Source of the DNA: Bacteroidales bacterium
Lineage (GTDB): Bacteria > Bacteroidota > Bacteroidia > Bacteroidales > Paludibacteraceae
Length of the DNA: 64,000 nucleotides
Assembly: GCA_900769555.1 (NCBI GenBank)
Contig: CAAGHA010000105.1
Span: forward strand, 40,606 to 104,605
Direction of reading: 5' to 3'
Shown: one piece after another, positions 1 to 9,760 of the stretch
Position numbering within the stretch: position 1 is the first letter of the stretch
How the letters are laid out: the number at the start of each line of letters is the position of its first letter
Translations under genes and position numbers: made by a program
The notes under the pieces: model-generated
What the model saw: only the letters and a program-made list of their open reading frames with translations
Told to the model about the DNA's origin: nothing
Database searches by the model: none

Positions 1-42
1 GATAGCATTTACACTATCAATTTCTTTCCTTTCGATGTTCAT
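1..42 (-). CDS. 5' end of a gene leaving the window, possibly trigger factor
   Basis: Only the first 14 codons are inside the window. The minus strand reads MNIERKEIDSVNAI from an ATG at 42-40, and the frame is open to the edge. The start resembles the N-terminus of Bacteroidota trigger factor, the ribosome-bound peptidyl-prolyl isomerase and chaperone, but 14 residues are too few for a firm call. A Bacteroidota-type promoter lies about 40 bp upstream, which supports a real start here. Confidence 0.4.
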   Translation of the reverse strand, partial: MNIERKEIDSVNAI

Positions 43-79
43 TTTAACAACGTTTTATATTTTTCAAAATTTCAGTGCG

Positions 80-87
80 CAAAGGTA
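80..87 (-). promoter_or_regulatory. Bacteroidota -7 promoter box for the leftmost gene
   Basis: On the minus strand this reads TACCTTTG, matching the TAnnTTTG -7 consensus. It is preceded 19 nt upstream by a T-rich stretch in place of the -33 TTTG. It points at the ATG at position 42. Confidence 0.5.
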
Positions 88-270
88 AAAAAAATATTTT
101 GCGAAAAAAAACATTTTCTCTATCCAGAACAAAATATTTATATATCGTCTCTAAAATACCTATATTAATTAAGAAACCTCATAAAGTTCCGTTTACTCCT
201 AGATAATTTCTAATGATCAAATTAAATAGCTTTTAAACAAAAAAAAGAAATTTTGGAGATACTAACTAAA

Positions 271-449
271 GGTAACTTCTATAAATTACGATTCTTGTTT
301 ATAAATGTAATAAATTCTATTTTTGATTCATTCGCACGATCTTATTTATATTTAAACAGTTACGATATTCACTTCACCTTTTTTTTAATATAAATAATCT
401 AATTCAAATGCTCTTTAAAATCATCTCTACCTAATTTATATAACTCACC
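271..449 (+). repeat. MITE-like intergenic repeat, copy 1
   Basis: The repeat is about 179 bp, AT-rich and non-coding. The left end is GGTAACTTCTATAAATTACG and the right end, read in reverse, is GGTGAGTTATATAAATTAGG, so the two form an imperfect 20-bp terminal inverted repeat. TAAA flanks both sides, a possible target duplication. The body resembles copies at 16178-16369 and 62013-62200, including a shared AATGCTCTTnAAAATCATCT segment near the right end. It occupies most of the gap between the first two genes. Confidence 0.65.
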
Positions 450-454
450 TAAAA

Positions 455-1942
455 TTATTCACGCTTCGTATAAACCATATCAATACATGGTCTTTTAGTT
501 ATATTTGTCGCATCATCTCCATAAAGCAATGTTGTTGTCAACCACAACTGCTGACGATAATAAGTAATACCATTGACAACAGTTTTTAACACAGGTACAA
601 CTACTAAATCATCTCCATAAGCACCGCTACCAAAAATTTTATCTTGCGTTGCCGCTGTCATATTAAACTCATAAGCCTTTAATGTCGTATCCATTGAAGA
701 AACAAAAGATGTCACTCCATCAGGTTGTTTATTTTCATAGAAAAACGAAACAATATCATCTTTATCTATCAATAACAAATTTGCACTTTGTAATAGATCT
801 GTATTCCAATGCTTTTCGGCATAATACAACCTTAATTTTACAGAATTAAACATGACTTTTGAAGTATCGGGTGCATTTTGCTTGATAGAATCCATCATCG
901 TTGAAAATGGAATAGAAACCGAAGTATAAAAACCGGACGGAGTAAACGTGTAAGTCAAACTATCATTTTGAATACTTTCAAAAACAACGTCTAAATCAGA
1001 ATGTTGAATAGCATTTACTCTCTTTACAGATTTATTCGCCGACAAAAATAGAGTTGAAACCAACGGATTTAATTTATACTTTTCCTTCAATTGCTTTGTT
1101 GTAATAATTGTATCTTTACCATCATAAGTTGTTTCTATACTTGCATCATACGAATAATAAATCATGATTCCGGAAACTTGAACATTTAAAATTGTCCCCC
1201 TATTAAAAGAGTGTGAAACATATACTCCCTTAAAATAATCATTAAAATCCTCTTGCGTTTTTACTGATGAGGTTGCAGAATAAACTGAAACCAACTTCTC
1301 CCCTACCTTTTTATTTAAAGGAACTCTAATTTGTCTTGAATTTTTAACCTGAAAAGAGGTTGAACCTAAAAATTCACTCTTATCACAATAAGAAGAGACA
1401 TTGATATCAGTGAAATATTTCTGTTTCTCCAATTTTTTTGTTAGCTCATAAATGCTTAAAGCTTGCAAGGAAACCGAATCTCCTAAAAAATCACTACCAT
1501 ACTGAATAGTATAAAAGACAGAATCAACAGTTAAATCGGTAGGATCTTTTATTGATTTCATAAGTCCAAACTTCTTATCAAGTGCTTTCAACAAGGTGTC
1601 TAAAATACCCGCTTTCCCAGAATTAGCACTCACCACATTTATATCAGGCAATACCAATCCTGCTCCTAATCGAGCATCCAATTGTGTTAAGAATTCAGCC
1701 TTAACTTCACCAAACTTTTGATCTTTATATCGTCCTAACAAGAAATTATCCGATTTACTCAAAACCGAACCGGATTCTACAGTAGAAGTTTCAATACCCA
1801 ATCCATTGGAATAAGAATGGAGAAAATCCTCCTCAGGTTGAATGATAGAACCAACCCCTTCTTCATCACTACATCCCACAAAAAGTGCGCAAAAACAAAG
1901 CACTAATATTCTAAAAAACATACAATGCAAATTAAAATTCAT
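455..1942 (-). CDS. DUF4270 family lipoprotein
   Basis: This is a 495-aa protein with a lipoprotein signal: hydrophobic residues about 9-23 end in VGC at Cys24, so it should be lipid-anchored in the envelope. The region after the signal, with LLGRYKDQKFGEVKAEFLTQL, is typical of DUF4270, a Bacteroidota-only family of surface lipoproteins of unknown function that often sit beside the glycogen synthase-like gene, as here. It lies downstream of and in line with the gene at 2087-2905, separated by 144 bp. An alternative start is Met8. No catalytic motif is visible. Confidence 0.8.
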   Translation of the reverse strand: MNFNLHCMFFRILVLCFCALFVGCSDEEGVGSIIQPEEDFLHSYSNGLGIETSTVESGSVLSKSDNFLLGRYKDQKFGEVKAEFLTQLDARLGAGLVLPDINVVSANSGKAGILDTLLKALDKKFGLMKSIKDPTDLTVDSVFYTIQYGSDFLGDSVSLQALSIYELTKKLEKQKYFTDINVSSYCDKSEFLGSTSFQVKNSRQIRVPLNKKVGEKLVSVYSATSSVKTQEDFNDYFKGVYVSHSFNRGTILNVQVSGIMIYYSYDASIETTYDGKDTIITTKQLKEKYKLNPLVSTLFLSANKSVKRVNAIQHSDLDVVFESIQNDSLTYTFTPSGFYTSVSIPFSTMMDSIKQNAPDTSKVMFNSVKLRLYYAEKHWNTDLLQSANLLLIDKDDIVSFFYENKQPDGVTSFVSSMDTTLKAYEFNMTAATQDKIFGSGAYGDDLVVVPVLKTVVNGITYYRQQLWLTTTLLYGDDATNITKRPCIDMVYTKRE

Positions 1943-2086
1943 TAATGTTTAGTCAAAAGTTTATCAAACAATACTACACAAGTAAAATAATAACAACTTT
2001 GACAACAATGATATTTTTGAGATTCAATAAAAATATATCCCATCTATATCAATATCCAATCAAAATAACGTTAAACGATAGAAATA

Positions 2087-2905
2087 TTATAAATTAGATT
2101 CCATTAATTTATCATAAAAATCGTTATACGCCTCAATATAAGTATCTTGAGGGTGGAACGGCAAATACATTTTACCCGAATTTTCAACAAATTGTTTAAC
2201 GTTTGAATTTATATTTTCACTACCTATGATAGCAGCGTCAGAATATTCGATTGCAAATTTCGACAAATCTTCAAAAGAGACTTCTTTCCCTTTTAAACTA
2301 GCAACATCCTCATCTGTAACTCCTTCTATTTGTAATTTTTCTGCAAAGCGAGAACTGAAAGGTCTTTGAAAATCATCTGCATAAACTGAATATACCAATT
2401 TAGAATTTCTAAAGAAAGGATCCTGACTAAAAGTTCTTTTTATATACAACGGAGTAAGAGCAGTCATCCATCCGTGACAATGAATTATATCCGGAGTCCA
2501 TCTCAATTTTTTCACAGTTTCCAACACACCTCTCACAAAGAAAATAGAACGATCTTCATTATCTTCAAACTCACCATTCTCATCAGATACAGTATATTTC
2601 CTCTGAAAAAAGTCATCATTATCAATAAAATAGACCTGCATTCTTGCCGACTGTATGGATGCCACTTTAATAATCAAAGGATGATCAGTGTCATCAATGA
2701 TCAAGTTCATTCCTGAAAGACGAATTACTTCATGCAACTGATTTCTTCGTTCATTAACACATCCGAAACGTGGCATAAATGTTCTAATCTCTTTCCCTTT
2801 TTCCTGAATCGCCTGCGGAAGGTTTCTACATATACCGGAAACCTCTCCCTCCGGCAAGTAGGGAGTAATCTCTTGGGCGATATACAAAATTCTTGTAGTA
2901 CTCAT
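2087..2905 (-). CDS. Glycogen/starch synthase-like protein, N-terminal GT5 domain only
   Basis: The 272-aa protein opens with RILYIAQEITPYLPEGEVSG, the ADP/UDP-glucose-binding N-terminal Rossmann half of family GT5 glycogen synthases, and has the internal PDIIHCHGWMTALTPLYIK motif. Full-length GlgA is about 480 aa, and the C-terminal GT-B half is absent. The short form is common in Bacteroidota in this setting, between panC (divergent) and a DUF4270 gene, so it is probably a normal family member rather than a truncation. Whether it polymerises glucose is uncertain. Confidence 0.8.
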   Translation of the reverse strand: MSTTRILYIAQEITPYLPEGEVSGICRNLPQAIQEKGKEIRTFMPRFGCVNERRNQLHEVIRLSGMNLIIDDTDHPLIIKVASIQSARMQVYFIDNDDFFQRKYTVSDENGEFEDNEDRSIFFVRGVLETVKKLRWTPDIIHCHGWMTALTPLYIKRTFSQDPFFRNSKLVYSVYADDFQRPFSSRFAEKLQIEGVTDEDVASLKGKEVSFEDLSKFAIEYSDAAIIGSENINSNVKQFVENSGKMYLPFHPQDTYIEAYNDFYDKLMESNL

Positions 2906-3059
2906 TCAATAATATTTTATCACAAAGGTAACAAAATCATAGCAAACTGCCAAATTTTCATTTTTTTTCTTTTAAGAATCAATATTAATTGTTTCCTTTG
3001 TGTGTTCTTTTGAACGAAAGAAGTTGAATGATTTTTTTGTAAAAAAAATAGTAAACAAG

Positions 3060-3902
3060 ATGAAAGTATATAAAACAGTTGCCGGATTACAACGATACTT
3101 AAGCGAAATCAAAGGTGGCGGCAAACAGATTGGATTTGTACCTACAATGGGGGCTCTTCATGATGGACACTTATCTCTTGTAAAAAGATGTATGAGTGAA
3201 AATGATGTTTGTGTAGTTAGTATTTTCGTAAATCCAACTCAGTTTAACAATAAAACAGATTTGGAAAAGTATCCTAGAACGTTAGAACGTGACATCAAAT
3301 TATTGAAAAGCATTGGTTGCCAAGTAGTTTTTGCGCCTTCTGTTAAACAAATTTATCCTAAAGAGGATACCCGACAATTTGATTTTGGACCTCTTGACAA
3401 GGTAATGGAGGGAACTTTCAGACCAGGTCACTTCAATGGTGTTGCTCAAGTTGTAAGCAGATTGTTTGACATTGTTTCTCCTAAAAAAGCTTATTTTGGA
3501 GAGAAAGATTTTCAGCAACTTGCAATTATTCGTGAAATGGTAAAACAATACCAGATTCCGGTAGAAATCGTAGGATGCCCTATCGTTCGCGAAAAAGATG
3601 GTATGGCACTTAGTTCTCGCAACGAGCGACTTTCTGCAGATCAAAGAAAAAAAGCTGTTAGAATTTCTCAGACTTTAATAAAAAGTTTAGAAATGGCTAA
3701 AAATCATAGTGTTGAAGAGGTAAAACAATGGGTTATTGATACTGTAAACGAAGAGAGTATTCTTGAGGTTGAATATTATGAGATAGTAAACTCTTTGACA
3801 ATGCAAAGTGTAAAATCTTGGGACGATTCTGATAAAATAACCGGATGTATTACGGTATATTGCGGTGATGTTCGTTTAATTGATAACATACAATATAAAT
3901 AA
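3060..3902 (+). CDS. panC: Pantothenate synthetase
   Basis: The 280-aa enzyme condenses pantoate and beta-alanine with ATP in pantothenate (vitamin B5, CoA) synthesis in the cytoplasm. The sequence shows the nucleotidyltransferase HIGH-like motif as MGALHDGHLSLVKR, then IFVNPTQFN, YFGEKDFQQLAIIR and the KMSKS-equivalent REKDGMALSSRN. I chose the ATG at 3060 because it fits the family start; the open frame further upstream is not conserved. panD follows 2 bp after the stop, so the last two steps of the pathway are co-transcribed. Confidence 0.96.
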   Translation: MKVYKTVAGLQRYLSEIKGGGKQIGFVPTMGALHDGHLSLVKRCMSENDVCVVSIFVNPTQFNNKTDLEKYPRTLERDIKLLKSIGCQVVFAPSVKQIYPKEDTRQFDFGPLDKVMEGTFRPGHFNGVAQVVSRLFDIVSPKKAYFGEKDFQQLAIIREMVKQYQIPVEIVGCPIVREKDGMALSSRNERLSADQRKKAVRISQTLIKSLEMAKNHSVEEVKQWVIDTVNEESILEVEYYEIVNSLTMQSVKSWDDSDKITGCITVYCGDVRLIDNIQYK

Positions 3903-3904
3903 TT

Positions 3905-4258
3905 ATGCAAATACAAATCTTAAAATCAAAGATACACCGTGTTACGGTTACGGAAGCTGATTTAAACTACATCGGAAGCATCACTATTGATGAGGAACTA
4001 TTGGAAGCTGCAAATATGATTCCAAATGAAAAAGTTTACATCGTAAACAATTGCAATGGAGCTCGCTTTGAAACTTATATAATAAAAGGAGAGAGAGGAT
4101 CCGGTGTTATTTGTCTTAACGGTGCTGCGGCTAGAATGGCACAAAAAGGCGATGTAATTATTATTATGTCATATGCAATTATGGACTTTGAAGAGGCGAA
4201 AACATTTAAACCGACTGTTGTTTTTCCAGATACCGCAACAAACAAGTTGATTAAATAA
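3905..4258 (+). CDS. panD: Aspartate 1-decarboxylase proenzyme
   Basis: The 117-aa pyruvoyl enzyme makes beta-alanine from aspartate, the partner substrate of PanC. The Gly24-Ser25 pair in NYIGSITID is the self-cleavage site that forms the pyruvoyl group. Other family segments include IVNNCNGARFETYII and the GAAARMAQKGDVIIIMSYA stretch. The length is standard. It is the second gene of a panC-panD operon. Confidence 0.96.
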   Translation: MQIQILKSKIHRVTVTEADLNYIGSITIDEELLEAANMIPNEKVYIVNNCNGARFETYIIKGERGSGVICLNGAAARMAQKGDVIIIMSYAIMDFEEAKTFKPTVVFPDTATNKLIK

Positions 4259-4264
4259 TTTTTT

Positions 4265-4354
4265 ATTGTCAATTCTTACAAACTTAATTAGGGGTTCGCA
4301 TTCCTTTTAAAAACTCCTATTTGTATCAATATAGGTTTGTAAGATTTGACAATA
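4265..4354. repeat. Long inverted repeat after panD
   Basis: The arms TTGTCAATTCTTACAAAC (from 4266) and GTTTGTAAGATTTGACAA (to 4352) are complementary except at one position, around a loop of about 50 nt. The repeat begins within 10 bp of the panD stop. It could act as a stable 3' hairpin or be the remains of a small mobile repeat. There is no strong U-tract, so a classic terminator is not certain. Confidence 0.5.
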
Positions 4355-4451
4355 TAGTTTTAAAAACTGTCAATTTTCATTGTTGTAGATAACAAAGAAT
4401 AAAATAACAATAAGTAAAATTACAATTCGCGTTTCTGAATATATACATAAA

Positions 4452-4494
4452 GAATGCTCATCAAAGTCTCTCGACTTAATTTATAGAAGTTGCC
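4452..4494 (+). repeat. Fragment of the MITE-like repeat (right end)
   Basis: The segment GAATGCTCATCAAAG followed by CGACTTAATTTATAGAAGTT and GCC matches the right end of the repeat family seen at 16178-16369. The left half is not recognisable here. The rest of the 4259-4556 gap is AT-rich with nothing else evident. Confidence 0.45.
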
Positions 4495-4556
4495 TTAATA
4501 GGATATTTCCTTTGATTAAAGTATAAACAATTCCATATATAATGACATAAAATAGT

Positions 4557-5408
4557 ATGAGAACGATTAGTAAATTAGAAATTTATGACTTAGAAAGCCA
4601 AAGTCATAAAGTAGTTAAGGTTTTACCATATTTAATTGAAGCTCCCAATTGGACACCCGATGGTAAATGGCTGATTTTTAATTCTGAAGGTAAATTATAC
4701 AAAATAGCCGTAGATGGAAATGATGAACCTCATTTAATTGAGTCGGGATTTGCAAATAAATGCAATAACGATCATGTCATTTCATCAGACGGAAAACAAA
4801 TTGCAGTCAGTCACCACGGCGAAGATGGCATCTCTCGTATCTATACACTCCCGATAGAAGGTGGAGAGCCTCAACTAATCACACCGATTGGACCAAGTTA
4901 TCTTCACGGATGGAATCCTACAATGAATCAAATGACCTACTGTGCCTTTAGAGGTAATGCTCATGTCGTTCATACCATCGATTTAGAAACTGGAATTGAA
5001 ACGGCTCATACAGAAGAGAAAGATGGACTAAGTGATGGACCGGAATATAGCCCTTGCGGGAATTATATCTGGTTCAACTGGGTAAAAACAGGTCTAATGC
5101 AAGTTTGGAAGATGAAATCTGATGGTAGCGAACAAACACAAATGACTTTTGACGAAGAGTTAAACGCATGGTTCCCACACGTATCACCAGACGGTAAAAA
5201 TGTAGTTTACATTGCATATCACAAAGGAGATTTGAAACCTGACGAACATCTTCCCAATAAAAATGTTTTATTACGACTCATGTCGGCAGACGGGGGAACT
5301 CCCAAAACTATAGTATCCCTCTTTGGAGGTCAAGGTACAATCAATGTTAACTCATGGTCACCCGATAGCAAACAATTCGCATTTGTCAGTTATGAATTAG
5401 AAGATTAA
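4557..5408 (+). CDS. TolB-like beta-propeller protein
   Basis: The 283-aa protein has repeated PD40/WD40-like blades, each with an SPDGK-type turn: NWTPDGKWLIFNS, VISSDGKQIAVS, YSPCGNYIWFNW, VSPDGKNVVYIAY and WSPDSKQFAFVS. It resembles the C-terminal propeller of TolB. No signal peptide is visible, so it is probably cytoplasmic, unlike true TolB. Bacteroidota relatives are annotated as TolB-like or transporter proteins without a known function. It stands alone and ends just before a clear terminator. Confidence 0.75.
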   Translation: MRTISKLEIYDLESQSHKVVKVLPYLIEAPNWTPDGKWLIFNSEGKLYKIAVDGNDEPHLIESGFANKCNNDHVISSDGKQIAVSHHGEDGISRIYTLPIEGGEPQLITPIGPSYLHGWNPTMNQMTYCAFRGNAHVVHTIDLETGIETAHTEEKDGLSDGPEYSPCGNYIWFNWVKTGLMQVWKMKSDGSEQTQMTFDEELNAWFPHVSPDGKNVVYIAYHKGDLKPDEHLPNKNVLLRLMSADGGTPKTIVSLFGGQGTINVNSWSPDSKQFAFVSYELED

Positions 5409-5411
5409 AAA

Positions 5412-5447
5412 AAAGAGCCTAATCGAATTTAAACGAAAAGGCTCTTT
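5412..5447. terminator. Bidirectional hairpin terminator
   Basis: AAAGAGCC (5412-5419) pairs with GGCTCTTT (5440-5447) around a 20-nt loop, with A- and T-runs outside. It serves the plus-strand propeller gene; the minus-strand gene at 5507-7021 ends 60 bp away and may use it too. Confidence 0.7.
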
Positions 5448-5506
5448 ATAAAAACTTCAACCGAAGCTACATGATATACTCTTTAAATCCTTCCTACAAA
5501 TACAAA

Positions 5507-7021
5507 TTAACCCTGATGTACCGGACGTAATAAATCATTCACAACTTTCACCGGTGTAAATGTATCGATTGGCACTTCAACAAATAACGTATTCCAATCA
5601 GACATCGCACCATTCCACAAACCCGGTAATTCCAATGCCTTTAACTCCTTACCATCTTTAGATTTATACGAAATAAAACCTGTATTTCCATCTATAAACT
5701 TTGTCAAATCGTACTTTTCACCACGATAATTTTTAACCGCACAAACCAAATCTACCGGATTAAAATGCGTAGAACTATTTAAAATCTCTTTTTGAGTTTC
5801 ATCAGACAAATCAAATTGTGAACTTTCAAGAATTTGAGCAGAAACAGTTCCATTTGGATTTTGGCATAAGAATGGCCCTCCTCCTGGTTCCCCTTCATTT
5901 TTAACCATTCCACAAACTCTTAATGGGCGATTTAAAATCATTTTTAAATATGCAATTTTATTCTCCCGAGTATCCATTGGGTTAAATCTATTTGAGACAG
6001 ATAAAGTTGTTTCACAGAAATTCAACATCTTTTGAATCTGATCATCAGAAATATCATCAGAATCTAAATATGCTTGAAACTCAAATATTTTCTTTTGCAC
6101 TTTAATCAAAAGCCCGGCCAATATCGATTTATACTCTATTGTTGCTTGCTTATAAGCATCCAATGTAACATTATCAATATTTTTAATAAAGATAATATCA
6201 GCATCAATAGAATTTAAATTTTCAATCAACGCACCATGTCCACCCGGTCTGAACAACAATTCACCATTAGAACGAAAAGGATTATTATTCATATCAACAG
6301 CAATTGTATCAGTCGAAGGTTTTTGAACAGAAAAAGATACATCATAATCAGCCCCAAAACGATATGCATAAAAATTATTTTTGGAGTCGAAAATCGATTT
6401 AAAATAAGGTAAATGTTCATTCGACACCGTAAAATGTAATTTTATCTTACCTTTCGAATCTTTTGCATACAAAGCCCCCTCCACCATATGTTCTTCAAAC
6501 GGAGTTCTCGGAGCCTCTTGATAATTATGGAACAACAATAATCCTTTAGGCAAAAAACCATAATTCAGACCTTTTTTAGTCAGGAGGTTTTCTACAATTG
6601 TTTTTTGTTTATCCAAATCCAACAGTCGGGAAATCTCTCTTCCTTCATTACGTTTACACTTTGCATTCAATTCAGAATAAAATGCGAAATCTGAAATTCG
6701 GTCAAAAAAGGTCTTTTCAGAATCCGTCAACTCTCCTTCCGAATCCAAAAAAGCATACAAGCTTTTAAACATTCTACTTGCAGCACCAGACGCAGGAACA
6801 AACTTTACAACATCATGACTTTGAGCCAAATAACTCTTCCAACCATCTAAATAAGCAGACTTTTCATCGTCTTCAATCACAGAAATACCATCTCCAACAA
6901 CAGCCGCACGTTCCACTTTCATATAGGGGAATCCCTCTTGGAAACGTTGCAATTGTTCATTGAAAGTATCCTCACTTATGCCTTTTCTATCTAAGCACTC
7001 TAAATCTTCTTTTGTTAGCAT
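5507..7021 (-). CDS. DUF4301 family protein
   Basis: This 504-aa cytoplasmic protein belongs to DUF4301, a family seen almost only in Bacteroidota. Characteristic segments are FVPASGAASRMFKSLY near residues 75-90, then LPKGLLLFH, EHMVEGALYA, FRPGGHGALIENLN and KNEGEPGGGPF. The ASGAASRMFK loop resembles a nucleotide-sugar pyrophosphorylase signature, so a sugar- or nucleotide-binding role is possible, but this is inference. It is a single-gene unit. Confidence 0.8.
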   Translation of the reverse strand: MLTKEDLECLDRKGISEDTFNEQLQRFQEGFPYMKVERAAVVGDGISVIEDDEKSAYLDGWKSYLAQSHDVVKFVPASGAASRMFKSLYAFLDSEGELTDSEKTFFDRISDFAFYSELNAKCKRNEGREISRLLDLDKQKTIVENLLTKKGLNYGFLPKGLLLFHNYQEAPRTPFEEHMVEGALYAKDSKGKIKLHFTVSNEHLPYFKSIFDSKNNFYAYRFGADYDVSFSVQKPSTDTIAVDMNNNPFRSNGELLFRPGGHGALIENLNSIDADIIFIKNIDNVTLDAYKQATIEYKSILAGLLIKVQKKIFEFQAYLDSDDISDDQIQKMLNFCETTLSVSNRFNPMDTRENKIAYLKMILNRPLRVCGMVKNEGEPGGGPFLCQNPNGTVSAQILESSQFDLSDETQKEILNSSTHFNPVDLVCAVKNYRGEKYDLTKFIDGNTGFISYKSKDGKELKALELPGLWNGAMSDWNTLFVEVPIDTFTPVKVVNDLLRPVHQG

Positions 7022-7154
7022 AGGCTTTGATTTTTAAATTTATTTCTGCTAATATACAAAATTAAATCGACAACTCTCACTTAAAAATAAAAAAGTTACC
7101 TTAAATTTGTAGAAATATTTTATTTTACCATTTCAATAAGAATACATTTAAATA

Positions 7155-7363
7155 GAGATGAGGGATATAAATTCACATTGCGAAATTTTTGAATTCATTT
7201 CGAGTCGATTGCAGTGCGAAAGAAAGAAGCAATGCGAGAACTACGACCAACAAACAAATAGCAAGTTGCCGAAAGAAATCAAAAGGATCCAAAAGTTTAT
7301 CGACCTACTTTTATACTTTATCAAAAGTAAAATGGTAAATATTATATAAAAACTCACCTAAAA
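7155..7363 (+). repeat. Possible degenerate copy of the MITE-like repeat
   Basis: The left end GATGAGGGATATAAATT and right end ATATAAAAACTCACC resemble the inverted ends of the repeat family (GGTGAGTTATATAAATTAGG and its complement). The interior is divergent. Apart from this, the 7022-7444 gap shows no gene; the small open frames in it are not convincing. Confidence 0.3.
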
Positions 7364-7444
7364 TGGTTCAACGCATTCTGAAGTAAAATTTGACATCAAA
7401 TAGAATTATCAAATTTACAATAGATTACAAAAACAAGGAATTTC

Positions 7445-8371
7445 ATGAAAAAAAAAAGATACAACGATTACTCATCTTATCTAAGTCAGATTTTCCCTCA
7501 AAGAATACAAAAAATATCTGTCAATGCAGGATTTACATGTCCAAATCGAGATGGGAAAATAGGGTTTGGAGGATGTACCTATTGTAACAACCAAACCTTT
7601 CACCCCGATTATTGTCAACCACACAAGAGTATCACCCAACAATTAGAAGAAGGAATTCAATTTTTTAGAAAAAAATATACAGATCAACGTTACTTAGCAT
7701 ACTTTCAAGCATACACCAACACATACGACTCTCTAAATAATCTCATTTTAAAATACGAAGAGGCACTATCCCACCCTTTAGTAAACGGAATTGTTATCGG
7801 AACTCGTCCGGATTGTATAAATGAAGAGTTATTAAACTATCTCTCCGAGCTATCAAAATCAAAATACGTAATGATAGAATACGGAGTTGAATCCACTAGC
7901 GATGAGACCTTAAAATTGATAAACAGAGGGCATGATTTTGCAACAGCCCAAAGGGCAATTATTGCAACGTCAGAAAGAGGAATATCAACCGGAGTTCATT
8001 TAATTTTAGGCCTTCCTAAAGAAAGCACTGAAACCATTTTAGAACATGCAAAAAAAATTTCAGAATTACCTGTAACATGCATAAAACTGCATCAATTACA
8101 ATTAATCAAAGGGACAAAAATGGCACAACAATTCGAAGAAAATCCGGAATGGTTCCACCTTTATAGTGCAGAAGAATACATCGAACTTGCAATTGATTTT
8201 ATAGAACGAATAAACCCTCAATTTGTGGTAGAAAGGTTTATTTCTCAATCTCCTACCGAACTACTACTAAAACCATCTTGGGGATTGAAAAATTTTGAAT
8301 TTACAGCAAAATTAGAAAAACGAATAAAAGAGAGAGATACATATCAGGGCATTTTATTCAAAAAACAATAA
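7445..8371 (+). CDS. Radical SAM protein, YhcC/TIGR01212 family
   Basis: The 308-aa protein has the cluster signature CPNRDGKIGFGGCTYC near residues 31-46, the spaced-out CxxxxxxxxGxCxYC form typical of the YhcC family, followed by GTRPDCI and the GVESTSDETLKLINRGH segment. These proteins bind a 4Fe-4S cluster and SAM; their substrate is not settled. Length agrees with the family. The ATG at 7445 follows an A-rich leader. It is likely expressed alone. Confidence 0.85.
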   Translation: MKKKRYNDYSSYLSQIFPQRIQKISVNAGFTCPNRDGKIGFGGCTYCNNQTFHPDYCQPHKSITQQLEEGIQFFRKKYTDQRYLAYFQAYTNTYDSLNNLILKYEEALSHPLVNGIVIGTRPDCINEELLNYLSELSKSKYVMIEYGVESTSDETLKLINRGHDFATAQRAIIATSERGISTGVHLILGLPKESTETILEHAKKISELPVTCIKLHQLQLIKGTKMAQQFEENPEWFHLYSAEEYIELAIDFIERINPQFVVERFISQSPTELLLKPSWGLKNFEFTAKLEKRIKERDTYQGILFKKQ

Positions 8372-8538
8372 AAAAATAGAAACGAACAAAGAGAAAATAA
8401 TGAATTTTATTTTAAATTCAACAAATAAAAAGTATCTTTGTAGATTATAACAAGGCAAATGCCTAAAAGTACAATTAAGTTTAAGTTAAATAGTTAACAT
8501 ACAAATAAGGGATTAAATTCCTTTTATACATACGACAT

Positions 8539-9738
8539 ATGCCACAAACATCAAAGAGAGGTCAGATAATGCCGGAATCGCCAATTAGAAAATTGGTTCC
8601 ACTTTCGGATAAAGCAAAAGAAAGAGGGATAAAAGTATATCACCTAAACATTGGTCAGCCCGACCTTAAAACACCTACAGTTGCATTAGAATCGCTAAAA
8701 ACAATCAATAGAGATATTCTTGAGTATAGTCCCAGCGATGGTATTAAAAGTTTAAGAAAGAAATTAGCTGAATATTATCAAAAGTTCAAAATCAATGTAA
8801 CTAGTGATGACATTATCATCACATGCGGGGGGTCAGAGGCTGTAAATTTTGCCTTTATGTCTTGCTTGGATCCGGGAGATGAAATTATTGTTCCCGAGCC
8901 TGCATATGCCAACTATACAGCATTTGCCATTGCTGCAGGCGCAACAATCAAACCAATCGTCTCTACGATTGAAGAAGGCTTTGCACTTCCTCATATAGAA
9001 AAATTTGAAGAGATGATAACACCTCGAACAAAAGGAATCTTAATATGCAATCCAAACAATCCGACCGGATATTTATACACCCAAAAGGAGATGAATAAAA
9101 TTCGTGATTTGGTAAAAAAATATGATTTATATCTATTTTCGGATGAGGTTTATCGAGAATTCTGTTACACAGGAGCTCCCTATATTTCAGCATTTCATTT
9201 GGAGGGAATAGAAGATAACGTAATTTTGTTTGATTCTGTTTCGAAAAGATATAGTGAATGTGGTATTAGAATTGGGGCATTGGTTACTAAAAATGCAGAA
9301 GTCAGAAAAAGTGTAATGAAATTTTGTCAAGCAAGATTAAGTCCTCCGCTAATAGGACAAATCGTTGCAGAAGCCTCAATGGATACACCAGAAGAGTATA
9401 TGTTGGAGATGTATAATGAATATGTTGAACGTCGTAAGTACCTTATAGACGGACTAAATCGTATTCCCGGAGTCTATTCTCCAATCCCAATGGGAGCATT
9501 TTACACCGTTGCAAGGTTACCAATCGATGACTCCGATAAATTCTGTGCATGGTTATTAAGTGACTTCGAATACGAAGGTCAGACCGTAATGATGGCTCCG
9601 GCTTCAGGATTTTACACAGGAGATGGCATTGGGAAAAATGAAGTCAGACTTGCCTATGTATTAGAAAAAGAAGAGTTGTCAAAAGCTCTCTTTGTCTTAA
9701 AAAAAGCATTAGAAGTATATCCGGGGCGAACAATTTAA
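8539..9738 (+). CDS. Class I/II PLP-dependent aminotransferase (aspartate aminotransferase type)
   Basis: The 399-aa cytoplasmic enzyme has fold-type I features: the cofactor-cradling GGSEAVNFAF, the NPNNPTGYLYT motif, SDEVYREFCY with the PLP-contacting Asp and Tyr, and the Schiff-base lysine in DSVSKRYSECGIRIG, which ends with the substrate-carboxylate-binding Arg region. Substrate cannot be fixed from sequence; aspartate or aromatic amino acids are likely. A TATCTTTG -7-like box lies about 100 bp upstream. The next gene starts 22 bp downstream. Confidence 0.85.
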   Translation: MPQTSKRGQIMPESPIRKLVPLSDKAKERGIKVYHLNIGQPDLKTPTVALESLKTINRDILEYSPSDGIKSLRKKLAEYYQKFKINVTSDDIIITCGGSEAVNFAFMSCLDPGDEIIVPEPAYANYTAFAIAAGATIKPIVSTIEEGFALPHIEKFEEMITPRTKGILICNPNNPTGYLYTQKEMNKIRDLVKKYDLYLFSDEVYREFCYTGAPYISAFHLEGIEDNVILFDSVSKRYSECGIRIGALVTKNAEVRKSVMKFCQARLSPPLIGQIVAEASMDTPEEYMLEMYNEYVERRKYLIDGLNRIPGVYSPIPMGAFYTVARLPIDDSDKFCAWLLSDFEYEGQTVMMAPASGFYTGDGIGKNEVRLAYVLEKEELSKALFVLKKALEVYPGRTI

Positions 9739-9760
9739 TGTTCCATAAAAAAGGCGAACT